Assembly: GCF_001613365.1 (NCBI RefSeq)
Contig: NZ_BDCF01000042.1
Coordinates: forward strand, 1-64,000
Source: Nocardia xishanensis NBRC 101358
Lineage (GTDB): Bacteria; Actinomycetota; Actinomycetes; Mycobacteriales; Mycobacteriaceae
Direction of reading: 5' to 3'
Length of the DNA stretch: 64,000 nt
Shown: in pieces, positions 8,241 through 16,488 of the stretch
Numbering within the stretch: the stretch's first letter is position 1
How the letters are laid out: each line of letters starts with the position of its first letter
The notes under the pieces: model-generated
What the model was told of the DNA's origin: nothing
Databases searched by the model: none
The model's input: the letters and a program-made list of their open reading frames with translations, nothing else
Translations under genes and position numbers: made by a program

Positions 8241-9314
8241 TCAGAGATCGAGGACGAGGTCGTCCCCGAGCGCGCGCGACACGCAAGTGAGCATGGCGGA
8301 ATCCCGCTCGGATTCCGGCAGCGACCGGTCGCGGTGGTCGATCTCGCCTGCGAAGACCCGCGTCTTGCAGGTGCCGCAGAAGCCCTGCCTGCACGAGAAC
8401 GGGGTGCCGGGCCGCACGCGCAGAATGGCGGCCAGCGCGGACTCGTCGCCGCCGACGTCGACCGTCTTTCCGCTGCGCAGCAACGTGATACGGAACGGCG
8501 CGCCGTCCTGGACGGGAAGCGGCGAGAAGCGCTCGGTGTGCACCGAGGCGGTCGGGTCGGTGGTGGAGAGCACGCGGCGCGCTGACTCCATCAGCGGCGG
8601 CGGACCGCAGACGTATACCGCGGCGCCGCGCGGCGCCTCTGCCATGAGGGCATCGAGATCGGGTACGCCGTACTCGTCGTCCGGCCGCACCTCGAGGCGG
8701 CCGCCGCGACAGCGCTCGAGCCGTGGCAGGAACGGCATGCTCGCCCGCGATCGCCCGAGGTAGATCAACCGCCACGGCGCGCCGCGGCGCGCGCACTCGG
8801 TCACCATCGGCAGGATCGGCGTGATGCCGATGCCGCCCGCGACGAACAGGTACTCCGGCGCGTCGACGAAGGTGAAGGCGTTGCGCGGCCCCCTGATTCG
8901 CAACAGGTCGCCCTCGCGCAGCTCGTCGTGCATCTCACGGGAACCGCCGTCGCCGTCGGCGAGATAGCGCACCGCGATTCGGTACGTCTTGCGGTCGAAA
9001 GGATCGCCGGTGAGCGAATACTGCCGCTGGCGGCCGGACGGCAGGAACACGTCGACGTGCGCTCCGGGAATCCAGGACGGCAGATCAGCGCCGCCGGGCG
9101 ACCGCAGCGTCAGGCTGATCACGTCCTCGGCCTCGACGACGCGCGCGTCGATCCGCAGCTGTAACTCGAAACCAGTGCGGCGCACGGGATTCGGACGCGA
9201 CAGCAGCCCGGCAGTTGCCTCGGAGGCGAAAGCGCGCTTGTAGGCGCCGAGCAGGCCCGCCACCGCGCGCGCCGGGAGCGGCGGACGATAGCTCCCGGTC
9301 ACGATGGCGTTCAC
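8241..9314 (-). CDS. PDR-type ferredoxin reductase (flavin, NAD(P)H, 2Fe-2S)
   Basis: Electron-transfer protein of 357 residues with three domains in order: flavin domain with RQYSLTGD (the RxYS motif), NAD(P)H domain with GGIGITPI and CGPPPLM, and a C-terminal plant-type 2Fe-2S domain with CRQGFCGTC and a fourth Cys about 28 residues later (LTCVSR). It passes electrons from NAD(P)H to a partner oxygenase or membrane-bound desaturase/hydroxylase. The GTG start at 9314 overlaps the stop of the PF10118 gene (GTGA), giving tight coupling. The partner is not obvious: the adjacent FMO normally takes NADPH directly, so the PF10118 di-metal protein is the more likely acceptor. Confidence 0.85.
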   Translation of the reverse strand: MNAIVTGSYRPPLPARAVAGLLGAYKRAFASEATAGLLSRPNPVRRTGFELQLRIDARVVEAEDVISLTLRSPGGADLPSWIPGAHVDVFLPSGRQRQYSLTGDPFDRKTYRIAVRYLADGDGGSREMHDELREGDLLRIRGPRNAFTFVDAPEYLFVAGGIGITPILPMVTECARRGAPWRLIYLGRSRASMPFLPRLERCRGGRLEVRPDDEYGVPDLDALMAEAPRGAAVYVCGPPPLMESARRVLSTTDPTASVHTERFSPLPVQDGAPFRITLLRSGKTVDVGGDESALAAILRVRPGTPFSCRQGFCGTCKTRVFAGEIDHRDRSLPESERDSAMLTCVSRALGDDLVLDL

Positions 9315-10186
9315 GCCTCACCCGCGCGGGCCGCGGGCGACTGCGCGAGGTAGCGAATCGCGTTGTCCATGGGGCCGAGCTGGGACGGATGGAAACCCGG
9401 CCGCAGATAGCGTGGGATCTCGGTGACGAAGGTGGTGAACTGCGGAATCACACCGCGGGCCGAGGCGCTCAGCATCTGGAGCGGCCAGTGCCGTCCCTTG
9501 TCCGGCTCTGGATCCTTGTGGAACAGGTAGCCGCCGGAGATCACGAACAGCGCGAGCAGGCCGAAGCTCGCCAGCAGGCTGGTCCGCGCCTTGCGGAAGT
9601 ACCCGCCGTCGACGTGCATGTAGGCGTCGTAGACCACGCTGCGGTGCTCCACTTCCTCCGCGCCGTGCCAGCGGATCAGATCCAGCATCGCCGGATGCAT
9701 GTTCTTGGCCTCGAGCTGGTCGTTCGTCAGCAGCCACTCGCCGATGACCGCCGTGTAGTGCTCCATCCCGGCGAACAGGGCGAGCCGCTCGCAGAGCCAC
9801 TCGCGCTTGGCGCGCCCGCTCAGGCCGTGATCGCCGAGCACCCGGTCGACCAGCCAAGACACGGTGTCCACCATCGGGCCGACGTCCAGCCCGATCGACT
9901 CGAGATGCTTGCGCGCCTTCTCGTGCGAGCTGGCGTGCATGTTCTCCTGGCCGATGAATCCCTGGACTTCCTCGCGCAGCCGTTCGTCGTCGATGAGCGG
10001 CAGCGCTTCGGCCAGCGCCTGCGCCATGGCCCGCTCGCCTTCCGGCAGCACCAGGTGCATGACGTTGATGATGTGGGTCGCCATCACCTCGCCGGGGATG
10101 TAGTGCATGGGCACCGAATCGAAATCGAACCGCACGTCGCGCGCGTGTATCGCGTGCGCCTGGTCGTCGTACGTGGTTGTGCTCAT
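9311..10186 (-). CDS. PF10118 metal-dependent hydrolase-like protein
   Basis: Protein of 291 residues of the family named metal-dependent hydrolase (PF10118). It shows ferritin-like helical character with repeated Glu/His pairs: GQENMHASSHEKA, FAGMEHYTAVIGEW and HGAEEVEHRSV. These could bind two metal ions, as in di-iron oxygenases. A hydrophobic segment SLLASFGLLALFVISGG (about 209-225) suggests membrane contact. It is the first gene of the operon with the reductase, monooxygenase and SDR. The ATG at 10186 forms an ATGA overlap with an upstream 26-codon ORF. Role inferred only: an oxygenase or hydrolase acting on a lipid-like compound. Confidence 0.7.
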   Translation of the reverse strand: MSTTTYDDQAHAIHARDVRFDFDSVPMHYIPGEVMATHIINVMHLVLPEGERAMAQALAEALPLIDDERLREEVQGFIGQENMHASSHEKARKHLESIGLDVGPMVDTVSWLVDRVLGDHGLSGRAKREWLCERLALFAGMEHYTAVIGEWLLTNDQLEAKNMHPAMLDLIRWHGAEEVEHRSVVYDAYMHVDGGYFRKARTSLLASFGLLALFVISGGYLFHKDPEPDKGRHWPLQMLSASARGVIPQFTTFVTEIPRYLRPGFHPSQLGPMDNAIRYLAQSPAARAGEA

Positions 10187-10263
10187 GCCTGCGCCTCGCT
10201 GTCGCTCGGCTTCGGCATGCGCAAGGCGCGCTGGCACATGATTCGCTCACTTCGTTCGCTCAT
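10183..10263 (-). CDS. Upstream ORF copy 1 (26 aa), ATGA-coupled to the PF10118 gene
   Basis: ATG at 10263 opens a 26-codon frame that begins MSERSERIMCQRALRMP and ends SDSEAQA. Its TGA overlaps the ATG of the downstream gene by the sequence ATGA (10186-10183). The second tandem copy is identical, and a diverged copy with the same length and the same overlap precedes the DUF4254 gene at 31962. The preserved reading frame and stop/start overlap suggest a translated leader peptide or a coupling device. No function is known to me. Confidence 0.5.
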   Translation of the reverse strand: MSERSERIMCQRALRMPKPSDSEAQA

Positions 10264-10340
10264 GCCTGCGCCTCGCTGTCGCTCGGCTTCGGCATGCGCA
10301 AGGCGCGCTGGCACATGATTCGCTCACTTCGTTCGCTCAT
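10260..10340 (-). CDS. Upstream ORF copy 2 (26 aa)
   Basis: Identical in sequence to copy 1, exactly 77 bp further upstream. Its stop TGA overlaps the ATG of copy 1 (ATGA at 10263-10260). Together with copies 1 and 3 it forms a chain of stop/start overlaps leading into the PF10118 gene. Confidence 0.45.
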   Translation of the reverse strand: MSERSERIMCQRALRMPKPSDSEAQA

Positions 10341-10381
10341 GTCTCCGCCTCGCTGTCGCTCGGCCGACTTCGTTCGCTCAT
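10337..10381 (-). CDS. Upstream ORF copy 3, shortened to 14 aa
   Basis: Short version of the element, MSERSRPSDSEAET. Compared with copies 1 and 2 it lacks 36 bp (12 codons) in the middle, which keeps the frame and again ends in a TGA overlapping the next ATG (10340-10337). Loss of exactly 12 codons without loss of the overlap supports a role for translation of the element. Confidence 0.4.
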   Translation of the reverse strand: MSERSRPSDSEAET

Positions 10382-10430
10382 ACCGCCGTCCTCGCCTCTC
10401 ATCGTTGAAACAGGCTCCTCTGACGGTATT

Positions 10431-10454
10431 TGTTGACATCACGTGATGTCAACA
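10431..10454. promoter_or_regulatory. Perfect 24-bp palindrome, probable operator/promoter
   Basis: Each half is 12 nt: TGTTGACATCAC followed by its exact complement, ending at 10454. The palindrome carries a TTGACA on both strands. On the minus strand TTGACA is followed after 18 nt by TACCGT, a plausible -35/-10 pair for the oxidation operon that begins at 10186. A dimeric repressor of the TetR or GntR kind could bind here. No regulator gene faces this site directly; the TetR gene at 11354 is a candidate by proximity only. Confidence 0.65.
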
Positions 10455-10655
10455 GTGTGCTGCCATAGAAAACTCGATGTCTCACATCTCGATTCCTATT
10501 GGCGATGCCCGGCGAATCGCGCCTACCGTCGTCGATGTCGCCACTGACGGATCGGACGCGGAACGTCAGTCCGTGGACATGGCGACCTGATCCGGACCAG
10601 ACGACGTGCACCGATGACCGAACCCGTCGCGGGTTCCGAACGAGGGAGACGAGAA

Positions 10656-11351
10656 ATGGCGAAAATTCTGTTCGTGATGACCGGTGTCGACTACTGGACA
10701 CTGGCCGACGGCACCAAGCACCCCACCGGATACTGGGCTGAGGAGTTCGTCGTGCCCTTCGAGGCGCTGAAAGGCGCGGGCCACCAGGTCGTGGTGGCCA
10801 CCCCTGGCGGCGTCGTACCCAGCGTTGACAAGGGCAGCCTGGCGCCCGAGGTCAACGGCGGTCAGGAGACCGCGGACCACCGGGCCGAGGTGGTGTCCAC
10901 CAGTCCCGAGCTCGCCGAGCCCATCGCGCTGGCCGACGTCGACCTCGCCGAGTACGACGCCGTGTTCTACCCCGGCGGGCACGGGCCGATGGAAGACCTC
11001 GCGGTCGACGCCACCTCCGGCGCACTGCTCACCACCGCACTGGATTCCGGTAAGCCGCTGGCCGTGGTGTGCCACGCGCCCGCCGCGCTGCTCGCCGCGA
11101 CCAAGGCCGACGGGACCAACGCCTTCGCGGGCTACACGCTGACCGGCTTCACCAATGCCGAAGAGACGCAAGCCGGTTTCGCCGACAAAGCCAAGTGGCT
11201 GTTGCAGGACCGGTTGGTGCAGATCGGCGCCGACTTCCGCGAGGCGGACCCGTGGTCGCCGAACGTGGTCGCCGATCGCAACCTGATCACCGGCCAGAAC
11301 CCCGCCTCCTCGGCCGGCGTCGCCGAGGAGCTGATCCGGAAACTGTCCTGA
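10656..11351 (+). CDS. DJ-1/PfpI family protein, Hsp31-like
   Basis: Protein of 231 residues of the class I glutamine-amidotransferase-like DJ-1/PfpI family. The nucleophile elbow reads AVVCHAPAALL, with Cys at about 135. An FYPGGHGPMEDL loop and the MTGVDYWTLADGTKHPTGYW start resemble Hsp31-like chaperone/glyoxalase III proteins. Likely role: protein or metabolite repair (methylglyoxal or deglycase-type chemistry) in the cytoplasm; the exact activity is not decided by sequence. A GAGGGAGA ribosome site precedes ATG 10656. The TetR gene follows after 2 nt, so they form an operon. Confidence 0.85.
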   Translation: MAKILFVMTGVDYWTLADGTKHPTGYWAEEFVVPFEALKGAGHQVVVATPGGVVPSVDKGSLAPEVNGGQETADHRAEVVSTSPELAEPIALADVDLAEYDAVFYPGGHGPMEDLAVDATSGALLTTALDSGKPLAVVCHAPAALLAATKADGTNAFAGYTLTGFTNAEETQAGFADKAKWLLQDRLVQIGADFREADPWSPNVVADRNLITGQNPASSAGVAEELIRKLS

Positions 11352-11353
11352 TC

Positions 11354-11980
11354 ATGGCCACCGACCGGCTCGACGAGGTCCTCGACGCCACCTACGAGTG
11401 CCTGGCGCGATACGGCGTGCGGCGCACCACGGTCGACGACATCGGCGCCACGATGGGCGTGTCCCGGTCGGCGGTCTATCAGTACGTCCGCGGCAAGGAC
11501 GACGCCGTGCGCAGGCTCGCCGAGCGGCTGCACGATCAGGCGCTCGCCTGCGCCCGTGCCGCCGCGTCGGCGGATGCCCCTGCGGCCGAACGCATTCGGG
11601 GCGTCCTTGCGGCGAAACTCGAGCTGGTGCTTCGGCTGCGCGGCGACTCGCCACACGCGGCGGAGTTGCTCGACGCCAAGGCGCGGCTGTTCGGTGATGT
11701 CTGCGCCACGTTCACCGGCGATCTGCGCGGGCTGCTGATCGAGTTGTTCGACACCGCCGGCACGGCGGGTTCCGTGCCGCCCGCGGCCGCCGCCGACATC
11801 TGCGTCGCGCTGGTGATCGGCCTGGAATCCGTGGCGAATCCCCGCGACCTGTTCGATCCCGCGATCGACGCGGTACTCGCGGGGCTGCTCGGCACCGGGC
11901 CGTCCGCCGGCTTCACGCGCGACGGATTCGGCGCGCCGATCGAAGCGTTTCCGGGCATGATGCGCGGCGCGGGCGCGTAG
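11354..11980 (+). CDS. TetR family regulator
   Basis: DNA-binding repressor of 208 residues. The N-terminal helix-turn-helix is clear: TVDDIGATMGVSRSAVYQYVRGKDDAVRRLAER (split by the usual turn at GVSRS, about residues 27-59). The C-terminal ligand domain is unassigned. It begins 2 nt after the stop of the PfpI gene and precedes the aldo/keto reductase gene by 45 nt, so it probably belongs to the same transcript and may regulate this small carbonyl-stress operon. Confidence 0.85.
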   Translation: MATDRLDEVLDATYECLARYGVRRTTVDDIGATMGVSRSAVYQYVRGKDDAVRRLAERLHDQALACARAAASADAPAAERIRGVLAAKLELVLRLRGDSPHAAELLDAKARLFGDVCATFTGDLRGLLIELFDTAGTAGSVPPAAAADICVALVIGLESVANPRDLFDPAIDAVLAGLLGTGPSAGFTRDGFGAPIEAFPGMMRGAGA

Positions 11981-12025
11981 CCCGGCGCCGCGCGCACGAA
12001 TCGTCTTCTCTCAGAAAGGTTTCCC

Positions 12026-12898
12026 ATGCCAACCACGGACACCTCCCGCCCCGCCGAATCGTCTGGCGTCTTCGCCCTCGGTGGTGACCTGCCCGTCCAC
12101 CGCCTCGGCTACGGCGCGATGCAGATCACCGGTCCCGGCGTCTGGGGCGACCCCGCGGATCCGGACGAGGCCGTCCGGGTGCTGCGCCGCGCCGTCGAAC
12201 TCGGCGTGAACTTCATCGACACCGCCGACTCGTACGGTCCGTTCGTCAGCGAACAGCTGATCCGCAAGGCGCTGCACCCCTACGCCGACGATCTCGTCAT
12301 CGCCACCAAGGGCGGGCTGACCCGCTCCGGCCCCGGCGACTGGCGCCCGGTCGGCAGGCCGGAATACCTGCGCCAGCAAACCGAACTCAGCCTGCGTCAC
12401 CTCGGCGTCGACCGCATCGACCTCTACCAGCTGCACCGCATCGACACACAGGTGCCGCTGGCCGACCAGCTCGGTGAACTCGTCCTGCTGCAACAAGAGG
12501 GCAAGATCCGGCACATCGGCGTCTCGCAGGTGAGCGTGGAGCAGCTGCGGCAGGCGCGCGAGATCGCGACGATCGTGTCGGTGCAGAACCTCTACAACCT
12601 GGCCAACCGCGCCGACGAGGCGGTGCTCGAGTACGCCGAGGCCGAGAACATAGCGTTCATTCCGTGGTTCCCGATCGCCACCGGTGAACTCGCCCGGCCA
12701 GGCGGCCCGCTGGACGCCATCGCCAAGGAGCACGGCGCGACGCCTGCCCAGCTGGCACTGGCCTGGCTGCTGCGCCGCTCCCCGGTGATCCTGCCGATCC
12801 CGGGCACCTCCTCGGTGGCCCACGTCGAGGAGAACATCGACGCCGCGCGAATCACGCTCACCGACGACGAGTTCGCGGCGCTGTCCGCTGCGGCCTGA
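12026..12898 (+). CDS. Aldo/keto reductase
   Basis: NADPH-dependent reductase of 290 residues with a TIM-barrel pattern. The catalytic tetrad is visible: Asp in [10 protein letters not shown], Tyr in the same motif, Lys in [10 protein letters not shown] and His in LYQLHRID. The cofactor-binding C-terminal part has [23 protein letters not shown] stands before ATG 12026. Family members reduce aldehydes and ketones. Its place behind the PfpI and TetR genes fits detoxification of reactive carbonyls, which is an inference from context. Confidence 0.9.
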   Translation: MPTTDTSRPAESSGVFALGGDLPVHRLGYGAMQITGPGVWGDPADPDEAVRVLRRAVELGVNFIDTADSYGPFVSEQLIRKALHPYADDLVIATKGGLTRSGPGDWRPVGRPEYLRQQTELSLRHLGVDRIDLYQLHRIDTQVPLADQLGELVLLQQEGKIRHIGVSQVSVEQLRQAREIATIVSVQNLYNLANRADEAVLEYAEAENIAFIPWFPIATGELARPGGPLDAIAKEHGATPAQLALAWLLRRSPVILPIPGTSSVAHVEENIDAARITLTDDEFAALSAAA

Positions 12899-13083
12899 TC
12901 CGAGTCCGCCTCCGCCCGGCCGGGTCCCCGAAAGGCACCGTCGGGCAACCCTGCTCGCCGCAGCGGGCTGATTCGTGTTGTACGGCCCCGCCGTTCGTGG
13001 GTAGTGTCGTGGTCGAGACCAGGGGCGTTGCGCCCGAGCGAAAGCCACCACCGAGACTCGGACGGTAGAAGGGGAAGCGGGCA

Positions 13084-13665
13084 ATGATCACGCTCCGGAA
13101 AGAGGACGGCGCCGCGGATCTCGCCGGCATCACCAAGCTGAGCGTCGGGGTGAGCTGGGATCCCACGGCGGGCACCAGCGGCGGAGCGCTCGGCTGGGCG
13201 CGCCGCAAGCGCGGCGTCGACCTGGACCTGATCGCGATTCTCATGCAGGGCAGCGAGCCGGTCCGCTTCGCGGGCCTCGATTCGCTCGATCCGCTGGGCA
13301 ACGGCGCGGTCCTGCACACCGGCGACGAGCAGACGGGCGCGGCCGCGGGCGACGACGAGACGGTGCACGTCACCTTCGCCGATGTGCCGGGCGGCGTCGA
13401 CGCCATCGTCTTCGTGGCGGCGGCCTTCAAGAAGGGCAGCTCGTTCGAGAAGGCGAACAACATCTCGTTCAAGATCTACGACGCCAGTGGCGGCAGCAGC
13501 CAGCAGGTCGCCGACATCTGGCCGTCCCTGCTCGGCACCGACAACGCCAATGCCGTTGCCCGCGCCTTCCGCAACGGCGGCGCGTGGCAACTGGAAGTGC
13601 TCAACCGCAAGGGCAAGATCAAGCAGGGCGACAAGCAGGCGCTGCTCCGCTTCGCCATGCAGTAG
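13084..13665 (+). CDS. TerD family protein
   Basis: Protein of 193 residues of the TerD/CABP family linked to tellurite and general stress responses. It shows SVGVSWDP near the start, DLDLIAILM, the acidic calcium-binding stretch GDEQTGAAAGDDETVHV and the INNISFKIYDA-like motif FEKANNISFKIYDA. Family members are cytoplasmic calcium-binding proteins, and what they do is not settled. It stands alone here with no terZ/terC neighbours, and converges on the LysR gene. Confidence 0.85.
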   Translation: MITLRKEDGAADLAGITKLSVGVSWDPTAGTSGGALGWARRKRGVDLDLIAILMQGSEPVRFAGLDSLDPLGNGAVLHTGDEQTGAAAGDDETVHVTFADVPGGVDAIVFVAAAFKKGSSFEKANNISFKIYDASGGSSQQVADIWPSLLGTDNANAVARAFRNGGAWQLEVLNRKGKIKQGDKQALLRFAMQ

Positions 13666-13678
13666 CCGAGTGAGCCGA

Positions 13679-13705
13679 CGCGGGAACGGTTTTCGCGCTC
13701 CCGCG
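13679..13705. terminator. Bidirectional hairpin terminator
   Basis: Arms CGCGGGA (13679-13685) and TCCCGCG (13699-13705) enclose a 13-nt loop containing GGTTTTCG. It lies between the convergent ends of the TerD gene (13665) and the LysR gene (13717). Confidence 0.55.
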
Positions 13706-13716
13706 GTCGGCCGGGA

Positions 13717-14625
13717 TCAGCCGATACCGGGGGCGCTGAGCGCCTCGCGAATCGTGTCACGCAGCCAGCGTTGTGCGGGGTCGGCGTCGAGCCGTGTATG
13801 CCAGTGCAGTCGCACATCGATTTCCGGCAGGTCCGCCGGGATCGGGAACCAGCGAATGCCGAGGGTTCGGCCGTATTGCTCGGCGAGGCGCTGTGGGATG
13901 AGTCCTACGTAGTCGCTCGCGGACACCAACAGCGCGGCGACGGCCGAGGTGGGCACGACGACGGCGACGTGGCGGTGCAGGCCCGCGGCGGCGAGCGCGT
14001 CGTCGAGCGGTCCCCGCGCGCGCCCCCGGCGGGAGGCCGAGACGTGCGGATATCGGCACAGCTGTGCCAAGGTCGGGCTGCGTCGACGGCCGAGCGCACT
14101 GCCCGCGCGGACGACGCCGACCAGTCGTTCCCGATACAGGACGGCGTCGTGGATGTCGGGAGCGTCTTCGTCGCCGACACCGACGTCGAGATCGATCGAG
14201 CCGTCACGCAGCGCCTCGATGCTCTCCGTGCCTTCCGTCACGAACCGCAACGTCACACCGGGAGCCGCGGATACGGCGTCGACCGCGGTCGTCACCAGCG
14301 TCGCCGCGACGCCGTCGTTGATGCGAATGGTGAACGTGCGCTGCAATTCCGCGACGGTGATCTCCCGGTCGGCGTTGATCAACGCCTCGGCTTGGTCGAG
14401 CAGTGACCGCACGCGCGGAGCCGTGCGCAGCGCGAACGGTGTCGGCGCGAGCCCGCGGCCAGCGCGCACCAGGATCGGGTCGCCCATCGTGCGCCGCAAC
14501 CGGCCCAACGCTCGGCTGGTGGCCGGAACGGACAGATTCAGCCGTTCCGATGCCGCCGTGACGCTGCCTTCGCACAGCAGTGCGTCGAACACACGCAGGA
14601 GATTCAGGTCGAGCTGCCCAGGCAC
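13717..14625 (-). CDS. LysR family regulator
   Basis: Regulator of 302 residues. The N-terminal winged helix-turn-helix reads LNLLRVFDALLCEGSVTAAS then ERLNLSVPATSRALGRLRR, as usual in the family; the rest is a type 2 periplasmic-binding-protein-like ligand domain. The GTG start at 14625 is the only suitable one, because the nearby ATG at 14633 is out of frame. It is divergent from the MFS exporter at 14674 with an inverted repeat between them, the classical arrangement of a LysR activator and its target. Confidence 0.85.
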   Translation of the reverse strand: MPGQLDLNLLRVFDALLCEGSVTAASERLNLSVPATSRALGRLRRTMGDPILVRAGRGLAPTPFALRTAPRVRSLLDQAEALINADREITVAELQRTFTIRINDGVAATLVTTAVDAVSAAPGVTLRFVTEGTESIEALRDGSIDLDVGVGDEDAPDIHDAVLYRERLVGVVRAGSALGRRRSPTLAQLCRYPHVSASRRGRARGPLDDALAAAGLHRHVAVVVPTSAVAALLVSASDYVGLIPQRLAEQYGRTLGIRWFPIPADLPEIDVRLHWHTRLDADPAQRWLRDTIREALSAPGIG

Positions 14626-14645
14626 GATTGCATAGTACGCAATCG
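14625..14645. promoter_or_regulatory. LysR-type box between regulator and exporter
   Basis: Perfect arms CGATTGC (14625-14631) and GCAATCG (14639-14645) with a 7-nt AT-rich spacer. The inner part has the T-N11-A form expected for LysR regulators. It touches the GTG start of the regulator and lies 28 nt before the exporter start, so it probably serves both autoregulation and target control. Confidence 0.7.
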
Positions 14646-14673
14646 TCGGTTGTAAAAGTTGCGTGGCGTGCAG

Positions 14674-16206
14674 ATGTCGCAGGTCAATACCGTCATCGGC
14701 ATGCGATCAACCGTCCTGAACCCAACATCACCCGCCGCGTCCGTGCGTCCGGCCGCCCCGCGCGGCTTGCTCACCGTCATGTGCGCATGCGTCGTCCTCG
14801 TCGTCGGGATGGTCGCCGCGATCAACCTCGCCGTCCCCATACTCGCCGCGAGCGCGCTGCGCCCGTCCGCGTCGGCGCTGGTGTGGATCGTCGACACCTA
14901 CGTGATCTGCTTCGCCTGCCTGGTGATCTCCGGCGGTGCGGCAGGGGACCGCTTCGGGCGCAAGGGGATACTGCTCGCCGGGCTGACCTCGTTCGCGGTC
15001 GGCGCGCTGATCTCGGCGGCAGCGCCGAATGTCGCCGTCCTGCTCGCGGGCCGCGCGGTCACGGGGATCGGCGCCGCCGCCGTGCTGCCGAACACGCTCG
15101 CGATCCTCCTGCACGCGGTACCCGCCGAACGCAGGAGCGCGACGATAGCGACCTGGGCCTCGATGACCGGGATCGGCGGAGTCGTCGGCAACGTCGGCGG
15201 CGGAGCCCTGCTGACGAGCGGGTCGTGGCGCTGGCTCTTCGGTGCGGGAATCCCGGTCGCACTGATCCTCGCGGCGCTCGTCGGCCTGGTCGCGCCGGTT
15301 TCGCCGCGCAGCGGCCGGAGCCTCGACCCCTTCGGCACCGTGCTGCTCGTCGGCGCGTCGGTCGCACTGCTGCTCGGCATCGTTCAAGGCCAGGAGGCGG
15401 GCTGGGGCAGCGCGTTGGTGATCGGTGAATTCTGCTGCGCCGCAGCGCTGTTCGCGATCTGGACGATCGTCGAACTGCGAGTGGAGCACCCACTGCTCGA
15501 CCCGCGGATACTGCGGCTGCCACGCCTGCGCAGCGCCTGCCTCGGCATGACGGCGGTCTTCTTCGGCATGTTCGCGCTGTTCTACGTCAACGCGTCGTTT
15601 CTTCAATACGGCAAGGGATTCGGCGTCCTGCACACCGGGCTCGGCATCATCCCGCTCACCGTCCCGGTCGTCCTCGGCACCCGGCACGTCGGACGCCTCG
15701 CGCATCGCGTCGGTCCGGACGCCACCGTCGCCCTTGCCTTCGTGTTCGTCGGCGGCGGACTGCTCGGCATATCCACCAGCACCGAACAGACGCCGTACGC
15801 CGCCTACGCCGCGTGGCTCGTCGTCACCGGAATCGGTGTGACGCTGGCACTTCCGACGCTTTCCGGCGCGATCACCATGTCACTGCCGTCCGATCGGGCC
15901 GGAGTGGGAGCCGGACTACAGGCCACCACCCGCGAGTTCGGCAGCGCGCTCGGCGTCGCGGTCATCGGCACCGCGCTCAACGCCCGGTTCGTCGCCGCGC
16001 TGCCACCCGACATTCGCGTGGGCCACGATCCGCGCACCGTGGCCGAGGCGCTCGCCGCCACCACCTCCGCGCGCGCCGACGAGGTCGTCGCGGCGTTCGT
16101 GGCGGGCGCCGAGTTCGGACTGCGCGTGATCGGCGTGGCCGTGCTCGCCCTCGGCGCCTTGGTCGTCTTGCAATCGCTGCTGTCTCGACGCGGGCAATCG
16201 CGCTGA
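14674..16206 (+). CDS. MFS exporter, DHA2 (14-TM) type
   Basis: Membrane exporter of 510 residues with about 14 hydrophobic segments. MFS motif A reads GGAAGDRFGRKG after the second helix, and motif C-like glycines follow (TGIGGVVGNVGGGALL). SGSWRWLFGAGIPVALI is typical of the QacA/EmrB drug:H+ antiporter group. ATG 14674 is chosen; TTG 14659 and ATG 14701 are also in frame, and none has a strong ribosome site. It is divergent from a LysR gene with a shared operator, which suggests induction by the exported compound. The substrate is unknown. Confidence 0.8.
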   Translation: MSQVNTVIGMRSTVLNPTSPAASVRPAAPRGLLTVMCACVVLVVGMVAAINLAVPILAASALRPSASALVWIVDTYVICFACLVISGGAAGDRFGRKGILLAGLTSFAVGALISAAAPNVAVLLAGRAVTGIGAAAVLPNTLAILLHAVPAERRSATIATWASMTGIGGVVGNVGGGALLTSGSWRWLFGAGIPVALILAALVGLVAPVSPRSGRSLDPFGTVLLVGASVALLLGIVQGQEAGWGSALVIGEFCCAAALFAIWTIVELRVEHPLLDPRILRLPRLRSACLGMTAVFFGMFALFYVNASFLQYGKGFGVLHTGLGIIPLTVPVVLGTRHVGRLAHRVGPDATVALAFVFVGGGLLGISTSTEQTPYAAYAAWLVVTGIGVTLALPTLSGAITMSLPSDRAGVGAGLQATTREFGSALGVAVIGTALNARFVAALPPDIRVGHDPRTVAEALAATTSARADEVVAAFVAGAEFGLRVIGVAVLALGALVVLQSLLSRRGQSR

Positions 16207-16488
16207 GCGGAGCGGCCGCACGCTGGCCACGCAGACCACCGGGGGTCCGCTCGGGTCGCCGGCGGAAGAGAAACGTCTCCGCCTACCTCACGGCGAAACT
16301 GTCTGGGCGGCAGTGCATTGTGTCGACGCGGCTATGTAGGTGATGTGGAATGCCGCACCGGCGAGAGTATTCGAATCATCACGAGGTCTGATGCGGCCGA
16401 GGTGGGATCCGCCACAAGGTCTTCATGTCGATCTTCGGCGGGAGCGGGTATGCGAGTGGCTGAGGCAAGTCGACTGAAGGAGGACAAC

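Larger units (their letters stand above)
10184..10381. repeat. Tandem 77-bp repeat, two full copies and one shortened
   Basis: Unit boundaries on the plus strand: 10184-10260 and 10261-10337 are identical; 10338-10381 is a copy with 36 bp deleted. The unit lies between the promoter palindrome (10431-10454) and the start codon at 10186. A further single copy of the same length, differing at about 11 of 77 positions, stands before the DUF4254 gene at 31888-31964 in the same orientation relative to its gene. Confidence 0.85.

Noticed and set aside
10184-10381. CRISPR array
   Set aside because: The repeated units are directly adjacent without spacers and encode leader ORFs, so this is a tandem repeat.
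12977-13004. GTTG...GGGTAG before the TerD gene as a SigF promoter
   Set aside because: The -35 part is GTTG and the spacing 18 nt, so the match is too weak to report.
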